Positions 16,056-25,292 of a DNA stretch of 64,000 nt are shown here, one piece after another. Position numbers and translations under genes: made by a program. The stretch is taken from assembly GCF_002952775.1 (NCBI RefSeq), contig NZ_CP025066.1, forward strand, positions 868,001 to 932,000. Reading direction: 5' to 3'. The first letter of the stretch is position 1. Each line of letters begins with the position of its first letter. Origin of the DNA: Halalkaliarchaeum desulfuricum (lineage in GTDB: Archaea; Halobacteriota; Halobacteria; Halobacteriales; Haloferacaceae). The notes under the pieces are model-generated. The model saw only the letters and a program-made list of their open reading frames with translations. It was not told the DNA's origin and made no database searches.

Positions 16056-18491
16056 TCAGCCGAACCGCCGCTCCCAGACGATCAGGGTCGGCGGCAACAC
16101 GATCAGCGCGGCCAGATACGAGTAGATCACGCTCACCGACATCAACAGGCCGAACTGCCCGAGCATCGGGCTGACCGCGAGCAGCAGCGATCCGACCCCG
16201 CCGGCGGTGGTAATCATGCTGCCGGTGATCCCGCCGCCGGTCCCGCGAAGCGTCGTCAACAGGGCGGCGTAGGCGTCCGGGTCCCGGTTGTACTCGTCGA
16301 TGAACCGATGGGTGATGTGGACCGAGTAGGCGACGCCGATACCGATCGTGATCGAGAGGATCGTCGCCGTGAGCGCATTAAAGGGGATGTCCAAAAGCGG
16401 CATCGTTCCCGCGAGAAACACCACCGTGACGACGATCGGAACGAGGTTGGCGATGCCGAGCGACGCCCGGCGTTCGAGCACGTCGTAGACGACGACCAGG
16501 AAGACGCCGGTAACGCCGAGCGCGATCGCAAGGCTCACGATCGCCGACTCGAGGATGAGTTCGGTCAGCGCCTGGAAGACGACGATGCTGCCGGTCGCGG
16601 TCGCCTCCAGCCGGTAATCGCTTGCGACGTCCCGGGCGTCACGGGTGACCGGTTCCTGGCCGGCGTCTGCCTCCACCGAATAGATCACCCGCGTCGCATC
16701 CAGGTCCTCGGAGATGTAGTTCAGTGCCTCATCGCGGACCGGTGAAGACAACAGTTCGTCGTAGATCTCTTCGAGGTTCCGGTCCGGGACGCCGTTTCCG
16801 CTCACGTCGCTTTCCGCAAGCAGCGCCGCGAACTCCGGGTCCTCGTCGGCGTACTCCTGCATCACGGTGACGACGCTGCGTGCGACCGCCCGGTCGCCGT
16901 CGGCGACGAACGTCGGCGGGGGGTCACCGCCGGCCCGGTGGATGGACTCGAGCGCGTACGGCTGGCGCAGGGGCCCCTCCGCGTACACCGTCACCTCGTC
17001 ATCTTCCCCCGTTTCGAAGTTGTCCCCGAGGAAGTTGACCGCCTCCGTCACCGTGTACTCTCCCGGACCGAGCGGTTCGGGGATGGCGTCGATGTAGACG
17101 GGCATCTCCTCGTACGGCAGGAAGTCCTCGTCGTCGAACCGGGTCTCGACGTCGGTCGCGAGGACACCCATCCCGGCGGTGGCGACGAGCAACACCAGAA
17201 GCATCGCGATCGGTGCCTTCCGTCCTGCGACCGCACCGGCGGGGAGAATCCGCCCCAGCGTCGACTCCTCGGAGCCCAGCGGTTCGTTGCTGAACTCCGG
17301 GAACCGGGTCCCATCGCGGAGGTCGTCCAGGAACACTTTCGCGGCGGGCATGAACACCCCGAAGATGAGGAACGTGAAGGCGATCCCGACGCTCGCGACG
17401 AAGCCGAACTCCTGGATCGGCCCCAGGTCGCTCGCCATGTTGGCGCCGAAGCCGATCGCAGTGGTGCCGGTGACGATGAAGAAGGCGACGAGCAGCTGGT
17501 TCGAGGCGGCTGTCATCCCGTCGTGGATCCCCTCGCCGGCGATACGCTCCTCTCGATAGCGGTTGACAGCGTGGATGCCGAAGTCGATGCCGACCGCGAG
17601 CAACAGGGGCGGTACCGCCACCATCATCTGGTTGAAGGGGATCCCCGCGATGCCGGTAAAGCCGAACGTCCAGATGACCGCCATGAAAAGCGAGACGAGC
17701 CCCAAAACCAGGTCGACGGGATCGCGGTACGCGACGATCAAGAAAAGCAAGATGAGCAGTCCGACGGCAGGCACCATGATCGAAAGCGAGTCGACGAGTG
17801 CGGCCTCGAACTCGGCGTCGAAGATGCCGCTGCCGAAGACGATCACGTCTCCGCCGACGGAGTCAGCGGTCGACTCGACCTGCCGCTGGATCTCCTGTTC
17901 GGTGTCGTCACCGCCTTCAGGGATCTGGTGGGTGATCACGCCGATCGTCGCGGAGGCGTGCATCTCGCGCTCGTTGAAGTCGTCCGACAGCGATCGGGTG
18001 ATACCGGGGTTCTCCTCGACGAGCGTTCGAGCCGCCGCCCGGACCTCGGCCTCGGTCGCCCCCTCGACGGCGTGGATCTGCGCTTCGAGCGTCTCGGCGT
18101 CCGAATCCAGCACCTGGGCGACCCCCCGTGCGGGGCTCGACGCCTCGACGACCCGCATGTCCGGATTCCGCTCGATCCGGTGTTGCAACTCGAGCATCCG
18201 GAGCACGCCGGTACGTGAGAGCACGTTCTCGCCACGCTGGACGAGCTGTGTCGTCGATTCGTCGTCTTCGAAGGCAGGCTCGAACTCCTGGTCCACCCGG
18301 TCGAGCGCCTGCTGTTCGGGGACGTCCTCGGTGAACGCGTCTGTGCCGGCGTCGAACTGGATGTTCGCGAGCCCGCCGGCGAACAGCGCAGTGACGAGAA
18401 GAAACGCCAGAATGACCGCCCGGGGGCGCTCGGTGATCCAGTAGTTGACCGTGTCCAGCGCCGGCTGGTAGTCCCACCGACCGCGGCTCAT
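16056..18491 (-). CDS. RND/MMPL family membrane transporter
   Basis: An 811-residue integral membrane protein with two similar halves, each a large extracellular loop plus a bundle of transmembrane helices. The first helix lies at about residues 27-47 (AVILAFLLVTALFAGGL). Blocks of helices near residues 235-380 (LLILLFLIVAYRDPVDLVL, LLLAVGIDFGIHAVNR) and 630-800 (FNALTATILSITIGIGVAY) carry the sterol-sensing/RND core. The GIDFGIHAVNRYREE motif is typical of archaeal predicted exporters of the RND superfamily. It should use ion gradients to move lipids or hydrophobic compounds. Its start overlaps the stop of the S-layer-domain gene by 4 bp (ATGA), so the pair is translationally coupled. Confidence 0.9.
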   Translation of the reverse strand: MSRGRWDYQPALDTVNYWITERPRAVILAFLLVTALFAGGLANIQFDAGTDAFTEDVPEQQALDRVDQEFEPAFEDDESTTQLVQRGENVLSRTGVLRMLELQHRIERNPDMRVVEASSPARGVAQVLDSDAETLEAQIHAVEGATEAEVRAAARTLVEENPGITRSLSDDFNEREMHASATIGVITHQIPEGGDDTEQEIQRQVESTADSVGGDVIVFGSGIFDAEFEAALVDSLSIMVPAVGLLILLFLIVAYRDPVDLVLGLVSLFMAVIWTFGFTGIAGIPFNQMMVAVPPLLLAVGIDFGIHAVNRYREERIAGEGIHDGMTAASNQLLVAFFIVTGTTAIGFGANMASDLGPIQEFGFVASVGIAFTFLIFGVFMPAAKVFLDDLRDGTRFPEFSNEPLGSEESTLGRILPAGAVAGRKAPIAMLLVLLVATAGMGVLATDVETRFDDEDFLPYEEMPVYIDAIPEPLGPGEYTVTEAVNFLGDNFETGEDDEVTVYAEGPLRQPYALESIHRAGGDPPPTFVADGDRAVARSVVTVMQEYADEDPEFAALLAESDVSGNGVPDRNLEEIYDELLSSPVRDEALNYISEDLDATRVIYSVEADAGQEPVTRDARDVASDYRLEATATGSIVVFQALTELILESAIVSLAIALGVTGVFLVVVYDVLERRASLGIANLVPIVVTVVFLAGTMPLLDIPFNALTATILSITIGIGVAYSVHITHRFIDEYNRDPDAYAALLTTLRGTGGGITGSMITTAGGVGSLLLAVSPMLGQFGLLMSVSVIYSYLAALIVLPPTLIVWERRFG

Positions 18492-21094
18492 CGGTGGTCG
18501 AACGGCGACTCGGTGTCGTCGCCGTCGCCCTCGTCGGGGAGGTCACCCTCATCGCCGCTCTCGGAGCCCTCATCGAACAACCGAGAGAAGGTTCCGGTTA
18601 TTCCTGGTTCACCCTCGGAACGAACGTCCCTGCGTCTGAGCCGCTCCCATTCCTCGCGAAGCTGGTCCCGATCGGGGAGGCGTTCACGGTACCGCCAGCC
18701 CGCCGCGGCAGCGATCACCAGAAGGAGCACCACGAGCCAGAGCGGAACCAGCGGATCGGCCGGTTCGACCACCTCGACGGGCACCCGATAGGTGTCGGAA
18801 AGCTTCGTCTCGTCGCGCTCGTCGTCGTACCGGAAGTCTATCGACACGGGATACGTCTTCGCCACCGCACCGCCGGAGGCGCTTACCTCGAACACGATCG
18901 TCTCGGTTTCCCCGGGCGCGATCTCCGTGAGGAATGCCTCGTCGTCGTCGCTGGACAGCGGGCTGTTGGTGAACAGCTTCGCGCGGACGTTTCGGAGCGT
19001 CTGATCGTAGGTGTTCTCGATCTCGATCGCGATCCGGGTTGTCTCGCCCGGCTCCAGTGTCGCCTCCGCCGGCCGGAGCGCGAACTCGTCCCGATGCGGC
19101 TGGACGGTCGCGAACACGTCAGTCGGATCCGACAGCCGGACCTCGCCGCGGTGGTTGCGGTACCGCGTGGTGAGCTCGAGCTGTCTCGGCCCGGCTTCGG
19201 CGTCCCGACTCACCCCGATCCGGTACCGGAAGTCGGCTGACTCGCCTGGATCCAGCGACCCGACCGCGTACTGGGTCTCCCGCGGGAACAGGTTCGCCAC
19301 GTCGCTGTCGTACAGGACGACCACGTTCTCGACAGGGCGCTCGCCCGTGTTGGTCACGGTCCCCTCGAGGGTTCCGTCCTCGCCGACGTGCAGCGAGCTT
19401 TCGATGTCGTCGACGGCGAACGTCTGCTCTGGAAGGGGACGCAGGCCGACCGTCCGGGTGCGGGGGGTGAGGTCGTTGTCGTCGGCGTCGCGGCTCTCGA
19501 CGGTCACGTCGACGGTGTAGTTGCGCTCGAGCGCGTCGTCGGTCGCGCCGCTGCGGTAGTACAGCGTCGCCGTCTCGCCGGCCTCCCACTCGCCCACGAA
19601 CGCCTCCGATGTCGGCGACCCCGTGCCCTCGGGTTCGAACGTGAACTCCCCGGCGGTGATGGGCTCGCCGGCGGTGCCGGAACCGAACACGATCGCCTGA
19701 TCGGCCGCCGAAACCGTGACCGCAGCCTCGTTGACGTCCCACGGACCGTCGTTGCGAACCTGGATCTCGAGCACGCCGTCGTCGCCCACTGCGACGTCGT
19801 GGTCCATGTCCACGACCTGGTACCGCTGTTTGGCCAGCGGCTGTACCCCGGTCCGGAGGCTGCGTTCGAACGCCTCGTCGTCGGCGGTGCGGTACGCGAC
19901 GTCGACGTCGACCGCGTAGAACTTCTCGATCGCTTCCTCGGTCGTGCCCGCCCGGAATTCGACGGTTCTGGTCTCGCCCGGTTCCCACTCGCCGACGAAC
20001 GTCTCCGAACTGGGCCCCCCGGAGCCGAAGAAGACGTCCTGATCCTGCGCAGTCGCCGTGACGGACGCCTCCTGGATCGACTCGCTTCCGGCGTTTCTGA
20101 TCTCGAGAGACAGCGTCCCCGACTCGTCGACGCCGATCGAGTGGTCGAGTTCCTCGATCCGGAACTGATGAGCGGGGTGTGGTCGAACCGCCGTCCGGAC
20201 CGACCGGGCCAGCCGTTCGCCGTCCTCGGTGTCGTACTCGAGATCGAGAGTCACGGTGTAGAACGTCCGGATCGCCTCGGGAGTCGTCCCCCCGCGGAAC
20301 GCGATCGTCTTCGTCTCGCCGGCCTCCCACTCGCCCACGAACGTCTCCGAACTGGGGCCGCCGGAGCCGAAGAAGAAGTCCTGATCCTGCCCCGTCGCCG
20401 TCGCCACGACGTCGTCGATGTCCTCGCTTCCCGTGTTCTCGACCTCGAACTCGACGAGCCCGGTTCCGCCGATCCCGACGTCGTGTGTCACGTTCGTGAC
20501 CTCGAACCGGGCTTCGTCCTCGACTTCGACCGTCATCCGGAACGTCTCCGACCGCTCGCGGACGTCCTCGTCGAAGTCGGCGTCCCCGTCGTCGTAATAC
20601 GTGTAGTAGACGAACTGCGCGTCGCGGTAGGTCACTTCGACGTCGATCGTGTACTCGCCGGGGTCGGCGTCCTCCTCGACGAACACCTCGAAGGCGTGGG
20701 GACCGCTGGACTCGCCGTCCTCGATCGTTCCCACGAACTGTTCGCCCGTTCGGACGTCGATCGGGGCCCCCCTCGTGTCGTCGATGTCGATCCTGACCGA
20801 TCGCGCCTCCGTGGCCCGATCGATCGCCTCCGAGGGATGCTCGCCCGTCGACTCAACCTCCCCGTCGTTCGCGATGAAGAACTCGAGCGTGTCCGTCTCC
20901 CCGGCCGCAACCCGGTTGTCCGGCAACGTCACGTCGAGGTTGGCGCTCCCCTGGACGACTCCCGATCGCGTCTCGTTGGCCTCCACGACGCCGACGCCGG
21001 ACCCCAGACCGATCCCGACGACGGCGATCACTACCGACAGAAACACCACCGTCGCGACCGCACCGACGACCCCTCGGCGCCACGGGGAACTCAT
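18488..21094 (-). CDS. COG1361-type secreted S-layer-domain protein, membrane anchored
   Basis: An 868-residue surface protein: an N-terminal signal-like hydrophobic segment (residues ~8-32, AVATVVFLSVVIAVVGIGLG), a long acidic ectodomain, a C-terminal helix (VPLWLVVLLLVIAAAAGW, about 780-800) and a cytosolic tail. The ectodomain holds Ig-like repeats. Three segments repeat the pattern SSETFVGEWEAGET and end in a short FY(T/A)V-type block, and the first two are very similar at DNA level too. NEW3-like modules follow. The family is commonly paired with RND exporters and is thought to act as a periplasmic-side adaptor. Here it is upstream of the RND gene and overlaps it by 4 bp. It is divergent from a TrmB-type regulator. 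Confidence 0.85.
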   Translation of the reverse strand: MSSPWRRGVVGAVATVVFLSVVIAVVGIGLGSGVGVVEANETRSGVVQGSANLDVTLPDNRVAAGETDTLEFFIANDGEVESTGEHPSEAIDRATEARSVRIDIDDTRGAPIDVRTGEQFVGTIEDGESSGPHAFEVFVEEDADPGEYTIDVEVTYRDAQFVYYTYYDDGDADFDEDVRERSETFRMTVEVEDEARFEVTNVTHDVGIGGTGLVEFEVENTGSEDIDDVVATATGQDQDFFFGSGGPSSETFVGEWEAGETKTIAFRGGTTPEAIRTFYTVTLDLEYDTEDGERLARSVRTAVRPHPAHQFRIEELDHSIGVDESGTLSLEIRNAGSESIQEASVTATAQDQDVFFGSGGPSSETFVGEWEPGETRTVEFRAGTTEEAIEKFYAVDVDVAYRTADDEAFERSLRTGVQPLAKQRYQVVDMDHDVAVGDDGVLEIQVRNDGPWDVNEAAVTVSAADQAIVFGSGTAGEPITAGEFTFEPEGTGSPTSEAFVGEWEAGETATLYYRSGATDDALERNYTVDVTVESRDADDNDLTPRTRTVGLRPLPEQTFAVDDIESSLHVGEDGTLEGTVTNTGERPVENVVVLYDSDVANLFPRETQYAVGSLDPGESADFRYRIGVSRDAEAGPRQLELTTRYRNHRGEVRLSDPTDVFATVQPHRDEFALRPAEATLEPGETTRIAIEIENTYDQTLRNVRAKLFTNSPLSSDDDEAFLTEIAPGETETIVFEVSASGGAVAKTYPVSIDFRYDDERDETKLSDTYRVPVEVVEPADPLVPLWLVVLLLVIAAAAGWRYRERLPDRDQLREEWERLRRRDVRSEGEPGITGTFSRLFDEGSESGDEGDLPDEGDGDDTESPFDHR

Positions 21095-21305
21095 TGTAGA
21101 ACTGCTCGGGGGTTGTGACGGATAACGGTTTCCAAACCATCAAAAACATAATATCAGTTTTTATATATTTGTTACGGAGCGAGTGTTCGGTTGCGATACC
21201 GGGGCGGAAAACAACACCGGGCATATAAGGGGTAAAAAGGGGGTTCGGAATTCGTGCCGCGCGGTCCGGAGAGTAAGTCGCCTGTAATGGAACCACGAGA
21301 ACTGG

Positions 21306-21312
21306 TTTATAC
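21306..21312 (+). promoter_or_regulatory. TATA box of TrmB-type regulator, with second TATA-like copy
   Basis: TTTATAC lies about 30 bp before the ATG at 21341. A second copy, TTTATATA, lies at 21321-21328, over the expected transcription start. The overlap could block initiation if bound, suggesting a regulated or divergent arrangement. Confidence 0.45.
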
Positions 21313-21340
21313 TGTCCGTGTTTATATACAGAGAGACGCC

Positions 21341-22216
21341 ATGAGCGATCGACGCGAGGGAACGGAGACGCGGATCGGCGAAGGAGAGGCGACGCTTCGG
21401 GATCTGGGGTTTTCGAGCTACGAAGAGCGAGCCTATCGGGCGTTGCTTGCGCTGGGATCGGCCACCGCAAGCGAGATTTCGGAGGCGAGCGAGGTCCCGA
21501 TGGGACGGATCTACGACGCCTTGAGCGGGCTGGAGTCTCACGGGGCGGTCCGGACCCAGGACGGGAGCCATCCGACCGTCTACGCCGCGGTCGAACCGGA
21601 GGTGGTCGTCGACAGGGTACTCGAGGTGCGAACCAGGGAACTGCGCGACCGGCTCGAACGGTATCAGTCACAGCGGGAGGAACTCGTCTCTGCGCTCCGC
21701 GAGATCGAGGTGCCCGAAGACGAGTTCTGGACGGCTGTGATGGGACCGGAAGAGTCGATGGAGCTGTTGCTCGAGCGCATCGACACCGCCGAGTCGTCGG
21801 TGACGCTCGTGGCCGACACCGTGAGCTCCCAGTTCGAGCTCGACGAACTCGGCCCCCGGATCCTGGAGACCCTGTTCGACGCCTACAGGCGGGAGGTCGA
21901 CATTTCGATTCTGCTTTCCGAGTCCGTTCTCGATCAACTCGGACGCGAGTTGGGCGACGGCGAGGGGCTCGACCACCGGCCGTTCGACTGGTCGCTGTTC
22001 GAACTACGGGCGAGCGACGACCTCCACGGCAACTTCACGCTGATCGACGACGCGGAGATCTGCATCGCGATCCCGAACCCGGCGGCGCCGGACGACCTGT
22101 TCGGGATGGTAAACTTCCGTGACGCCCACTTCGCGGCCCGGGCGGACGCGACGTTCGAGCGCGCTTGGGGGGACGCGAGACGGATCACCTCGCTGTCCAC
22201 CGCGCTCGAAGAGTGA
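21341..22216 (+). CDS. TrmB family transcriptional regulator
   Basis: A 291-residue sugar-responsive-type regulator. The N-terminal winged helix is clear: LRDLGFSSYEERAYRALLAL, EVPMGRIYDALSGLESHGAV. A coiled-coil dimerisation helix follows (VRTRELRDRLERYQSQREEL, about 95-130). Then comes the TrmB C-terminal phospholipase-D-like ligand domain (MGPEESMELLLERIDTAES). The ligand cannot be read off; family members bind sugars but some haloarchaeal ones do not. It is divergent from the S-layer-domain/RND operon, the natural candidate target. The start at the ATG 21341 fits the TATA box at 21306. Confidence 0.88.
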   Translation: MSDRREGTETRIGEGEATLRDLGFSSYEERAYRALLALGSATASEISEASEVPMGRIYDALSGLESHGAVRTQDGSHPTVYAAVEPEVVVDRVLEVRTRELRDRLERYQSQREELVSALREIEVPEDEFWTAVMGPEESMELLLERIDTAESSVTLVADTVSSQFELDELGPRILETLFDAYRREVDISILLSESVLDQLGRELGDGEGLDHRPFDWSLFELRASDDLHGNFTLIDDAEICIAIPNPAAPDDLFGMVNFRDAHFAARADATFERAWGDARRITSLSTALEE

Positions 22217-22237
22217 AAAACAGCCGGGGGAACCGCG

Positions 22238-22492
22238 TCAGGTCGCCTCGCCGTACGTCTCCTCGAGATACTCGATGATCCGCGTGCTCTCGGTCATTCC
22301 CTCCACGCCGTTCGCCTCGTCGACAAGCACGGGGACGCCGGTCTGACCGCTTATTTCCTGGACTTCCGTTCGCTCCGGGTGCGCCCGTGGGACGGTTCTG
22401 GATTCGTACTCGAGTTCTAGCTCCGCGAGCGTCTCGCGGACCATCGCACAGTAGGGACAGCCCTGCAGTTCATATAAGACGAGTTCCGTCAT
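22238..22492 (-). CDS. Glutaredoxin
   Basis: Thiol-disulfide oxidoreductase of 84 residues, standard glutaredoxin size. The active site is GCPYC at residues 11-15. The cis-Pro loop QTGVPVLVD and the C-terminal EYLEETYG complete the thioredoxin fold. Haloarchaea use gamma-glutamylcysteine rather than glutathione, so the physiological reductant is probably that thiol or a thioredoxin-like system; this is inference from known haloarchaeal thiols. It is convergent with the TrmB-type gene and lies about 85 bp downstream of gfcR on the same strand. Confidence 0.92.
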   Translation of the reverse strand: MTELVLYELQGCPYCAMVRETLAELELEYESRTVPRAHPERTEVQEISGQTGVPVLVDEANGVEGMTESTRIIEYLEETYGEAT

Positions 22493-22577
22493 CGGCTCGA
22501 GGTAGGCCCCTCGGAACGATTAATTGCCGGGGGTTGTGCCAGAACGGTGCCAGACCGCGAAACCGACGTCGGGCGGT

Positions 22578-23294
22578 TCACTCCTCGAACGTCGTGAGGG
22601 CGCCGACCGGCGCCTCCGTGAACGCCCGGGCACGGTCGAGCCCCTCCCGCCCGACGGCGATCAGCGTGAAGACGCCGGTCACCTCTGCGCCGGCCTGCTC
22701 GGCGATGTCCAGGAGTAGTTCCTGGGTCTCCCCCGACCGAATGAGATCGTCGACGACCAGCACCGTCTCGCCCTCGTCGATCGCCGTCGCCGGCAGGTAG
22801 TAGGTGAGTTCGATCCCCGAGGCGAGCCGGTGTCGCGACTCGATGAACTCTTCGACTGCGGTCTCCTTGGATTTCTTCGCGTAGGCGATCCGCGCGTCGA
22901 AATGCGAGGCCATCGCCGCTCCGAGGGTGATCCCGTCGGTCGCTGCAGTCAACACGACGTCCGGCCGATCGAACTCGAGCGTCTCGACGGCGACCGGCGC
23001 GACGAGATCGAGAAACGACTGATCGAAAACCACCGAGGAGTTATCGACGTACCCCTCCTCGTCGACGGTAACTCGGGCGCGAAGCTCCGACGCGAGCGCC
23101 TCCCGGCCGACCCCGTCGACCACCTCCCGGGCGCGGTCGGTCCCGGGCAGCACGTGGCCGTTGACGTACCGGTTCAGATCACCCGCCGGAAGCCCGGTCA
23201 CCGCCGCCAGTTCGTCGTACGTCCGGGTCTGCTTCAGCATTCGCAACACTGCGACCGCCTGTAGCTGCAGGCCGGCCTTCTCGGCTCTGTTCAT
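22578..23294 (-). CDS. gfcR: GfcR-type regulator with PRTase domain
   Basis: A 238-residue protein: an N-terminal winged helix (residues ~1-60, QAVAVLRMLKQTRTYDELAA) fused to a type I phosphoribosyltransferase fold with the PRPP loop VLVVDDLIRSGE and TAATDGITLGAAMA. In haloarchaea this orotate-PRTase-like family (GfcR) activates genes of the semi-phosphorylative Entner-Doudoroff pathway and lower glycolysis; it is known from Haloferax. The start is the ATG at 23294 (MNRAEKAGL). A longer in-frame ORF runs into upstream DNA of unlike composition. The A/T-containing stretch after 23295 is the probable promoter. Confidence 0.88.
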   Translation of the reverse strand: MNRAEKAGLQLQAVAVLRMLKQTRTYDELAAVTGLPAGDLNRYVNGHVLPGTDRAREVVDGVGREALASELRARVTVDEEGYVDNSSVVFDQSFLDLVAPVAVETLEFDRPDVVLTAATDGITLGAAMASHFDARIAYAKKSKETAVEEFIESRHRLASGIELTYYLPATAIDEGETVLVVDDLIRSGETQELLLDIAEQAGAEVTGVFTLIAVGREGLDRARAFTEAPVGALTTFEE

Positions 23295-23427
23295 GATCGC
23301 AGTAGCTGATTGCGCAACTATGAGTACTTCGAAACGTTCCCGCGAAGATATTGCACACGTGGATGCAGGAAACGGGCACAGGAAACGGGGCACAGGAAAC
23401 AGGGCAACTGTGCCGCCGGAAACCGGA

Positions 23428-24270
23428 TCAACGCTCCCGCACGACGACGAACTCTGCGAGGTCGCGGAGATACCCTTTCGCCGCGGTTTCGGGGACGTCT
23501 GCGGCCTCCAGCGACTGGAGGGCGAGGTCGGCCTGCCGCTGGGCCCGCTGGTTCGCCTCCTCGACGGAGAGGCCGGTCACCTGGACGAACGAGGGACGGT
23601 CCATCTGTTCGTCCTGACCGGTCGGTTTCCCCAGGTCGTCGGCGTCGGCTGTCGCGTCCAGAACGTCGTCCCGGATCTGGAACGCGATGCCGACCCGCTC
23701 GGCGTACTCGCCGAACGCCTCGACGGTGAACGCGTCGGCGTCGGCGGCGACGGCCCCCAACTCCGCCGCCGCGCGGAACAGCGCGCCGGTCTTGCGCCGG
23801 GCCAGTTCCATGTACGCCTCCTCGGAGTCAGGATAGGAGACGAGCTCGGTCGCCTCCCCCTCGCCGAGTTCGACCATCGCCTCCGCGACGATCTGGGTCG
23901 CCCGATCGTCAGCGGAAAACAGCGCGAACGCCTCGCCGAGTAACCCGTCGCTGGTGATCAACGCTGGGCCGTAACCGAACTCGGCCCAGGCGCTCGGGGT
24001 GCCTCGTCGAAGCTGCGAGCGGTCGATGATATCGTCGACGACCAGCGACGCGTTGTGAACGAACTCGATGCCGGCAGCGAAGTCGACCGCCTCCGCCGGA
24101 TCCCCGCCGCACGCCTCACAGGACAGCACCGTCACTGCCGGACGCACCCGCTTGCCACCCGCCAGCACGACGTGTTCCAGCTCCGCAGTGAGCTGTGCGG
24201 GTTCGACCCCCTCGATCACCTCGGTGAGACGGTCGTTCACGAGCTCGACCCGATGCTCGAGATACTCCAT
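23428..24270 (-). CDS. idsA: Isoprenyl diphosphate synthase (GGPP-type)
   Basis: A 280-residue head-to-tail prenyltransferase that makes C20 or longer chains for archaeal membrane ether lipids and quinones. Both Asp-rich motifs are present: VVDDIIDRSQLRRG (first DDxxD plus the Arg pair) and FQIRDDVLD (second). AGGKRVRPAV gives the IPP-binding Lys/Arg block. Side chains just before the first motif (FVHNASLVVD) set product length, but I cannot call C20 against longer with certainty. The ATG at 24270 was preferred to a GTG one codon earlier. It lies downstream of etfA on the same strand with about a 70-bp gap. Confidence 0.9.
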   Translation of the reverse strand: MEYLEHRVELVNDRLTEVIEGVEPAQLTAELEHVVLAGGKRVRPAVTVLSCEACGGDPAEAVDFAAGIEFVHNASLVVDDIIDRSQLRRGTPSAWAEFGYGPALITSDGLLGEAFALFSADDRATQIVAEAMVELGEGEATELVSYPDSEEAYMELARRKTGALFRAAAELGAVAADADAFTVEAFGEYAERVGIAFQIRDDVLDATADADDLGKPTGQDEQMDRPSFVQVTGLSVEEANQRAQRQADLALQSLEAADVPETAAKGYLRDLAEFVVVRER

Positions 24271-24338
24271 CACCGGAGAAAGGGGATCCGCGCGTTTGTA
24301 GGTGACGAAACCGAGGCCCGGACCGGCGCGCGATTCGA

Positions 24339-25292
24339 CTAGCTGAACTGTTCGGTCAGCTCGGGAACGACCTCGAAGAGGTCGTCGACGATGCCGTAAT
24401 CCGCGATGTCGAAGATCGGCGCGTTCGGGTCGGTGTTGATCGCGACGATCGTCTTCGCGCCCTTCATCCCGGCGACGTGCTGGACCGCTCCCGAGATGCC
24501 GACCGCGATGTACACCTCCGGGGTGACGACCTTGCCGGACTGGCCGACCTGACGGTTCTTCGGCAACCAGCCGTTGTCGACGACCGGTCTCGAGGCCGCA
24601 AGCGTCGCGTCCAGCGCGTCCGCCAGCGCTTCGACGATTTCCAGGTTCTCCTCCTCTTCGATACCCCGACCGATCGACACCAGCACGTCCGCATCCGAGA
24701 TGTCGACGTCACCCTCGCCGACCTCCTCGAATCCCGTGACTCGGCTGCCGACCGCCGACTCGTCCAGGTCGAACTCGAACGGCTCGAGGGACGCGTCGCC
24801 CCGGTCTTCCGTGGCTGGCCACTCCCCGCTCCGGATCGTCACGAAGAACCGGTCTGCGTCCACCTCGACGGTCGTCTCGACCTTCGACCCGTACATCTCG
24901 CGGGTCACCTCGAGGCCGTCCTCGTACTCCAGTGCTACCGCGTCGGTCACGAGCGGGATCGACAGCCCGTTGGCGACCGCCGGCGCGTAATCCAGCCCGT
25001 TGACGCTGTTGGGCGCGAGGATCGCCGTCGCGTCGATCTCCCCGCACAGCGCCTCGACCGCCTGCACGTACACGTCGTGGTTGAACTCCTCGCCCTCGTC
25101 GACGGTGTGGACGACATCGACCCCGTCCCGGTCGAGTTTATCTGCGAACGATTCGACGTCGCCACCGATCACTGCGACGTGGAGCTCACCGTCCAGGTCG
25201 TCGGCGAGTTCCCGACCCGCAGTGAGCAGTTCGAAGCTCACGTCCCGCAGTTCGCCGCGACGGTGGTCCGCGACCGCGAGCACGGCGCTCAT
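24339..25292 (-). CDS. etfA: Electron transfer flavoprotein alpha subunit
   Basis: A 317-residue FAD-binding subunit of the ETF heterodimer, which passes electrons from acyl-CoA dehydrogenases to the respiratory chain. The C-terminal FAD domain shows the family signature: [33 protein letters not shown] and [19 protein letters not shown]. The N-terminal domain I starts [19 protein letters not shown]. The first four bases overlap the end of etfB (ATGA), so both subunits are made together. An acyl-CoA dehydrogenase that could donate to it is at 55328. No ETF:quinone oxidoreductase is visible in the window. Confidence 0.95.
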   Translation of the reverse strand: MSAVLAVADHRRGELRDVSFELLTAGRELADDLDGELHVAVIGGDVESFADKLDRDGVDVVHTVDEGEEFNHDVYVQAVEALCGEIDATAILAPNSVNGLDYAPAVANGLSIPLVTDAVALEYEDGLEVTREMYGSKVETTVEVDADRFFVTIRSGEWPATEDRGDASLEPFEFDLDESAVGSRVTGFEEVGEGDVDISDADVLVSIGRGIEEEENLEIVEALADALDATLAASRPVVDNGWLPKNRQVGQSGKVVTPEVYIAVGISGAVQHVAGMKGAKTIVAINTDPNAPIFDIADYGIVDDLFEVVPELTEQFS

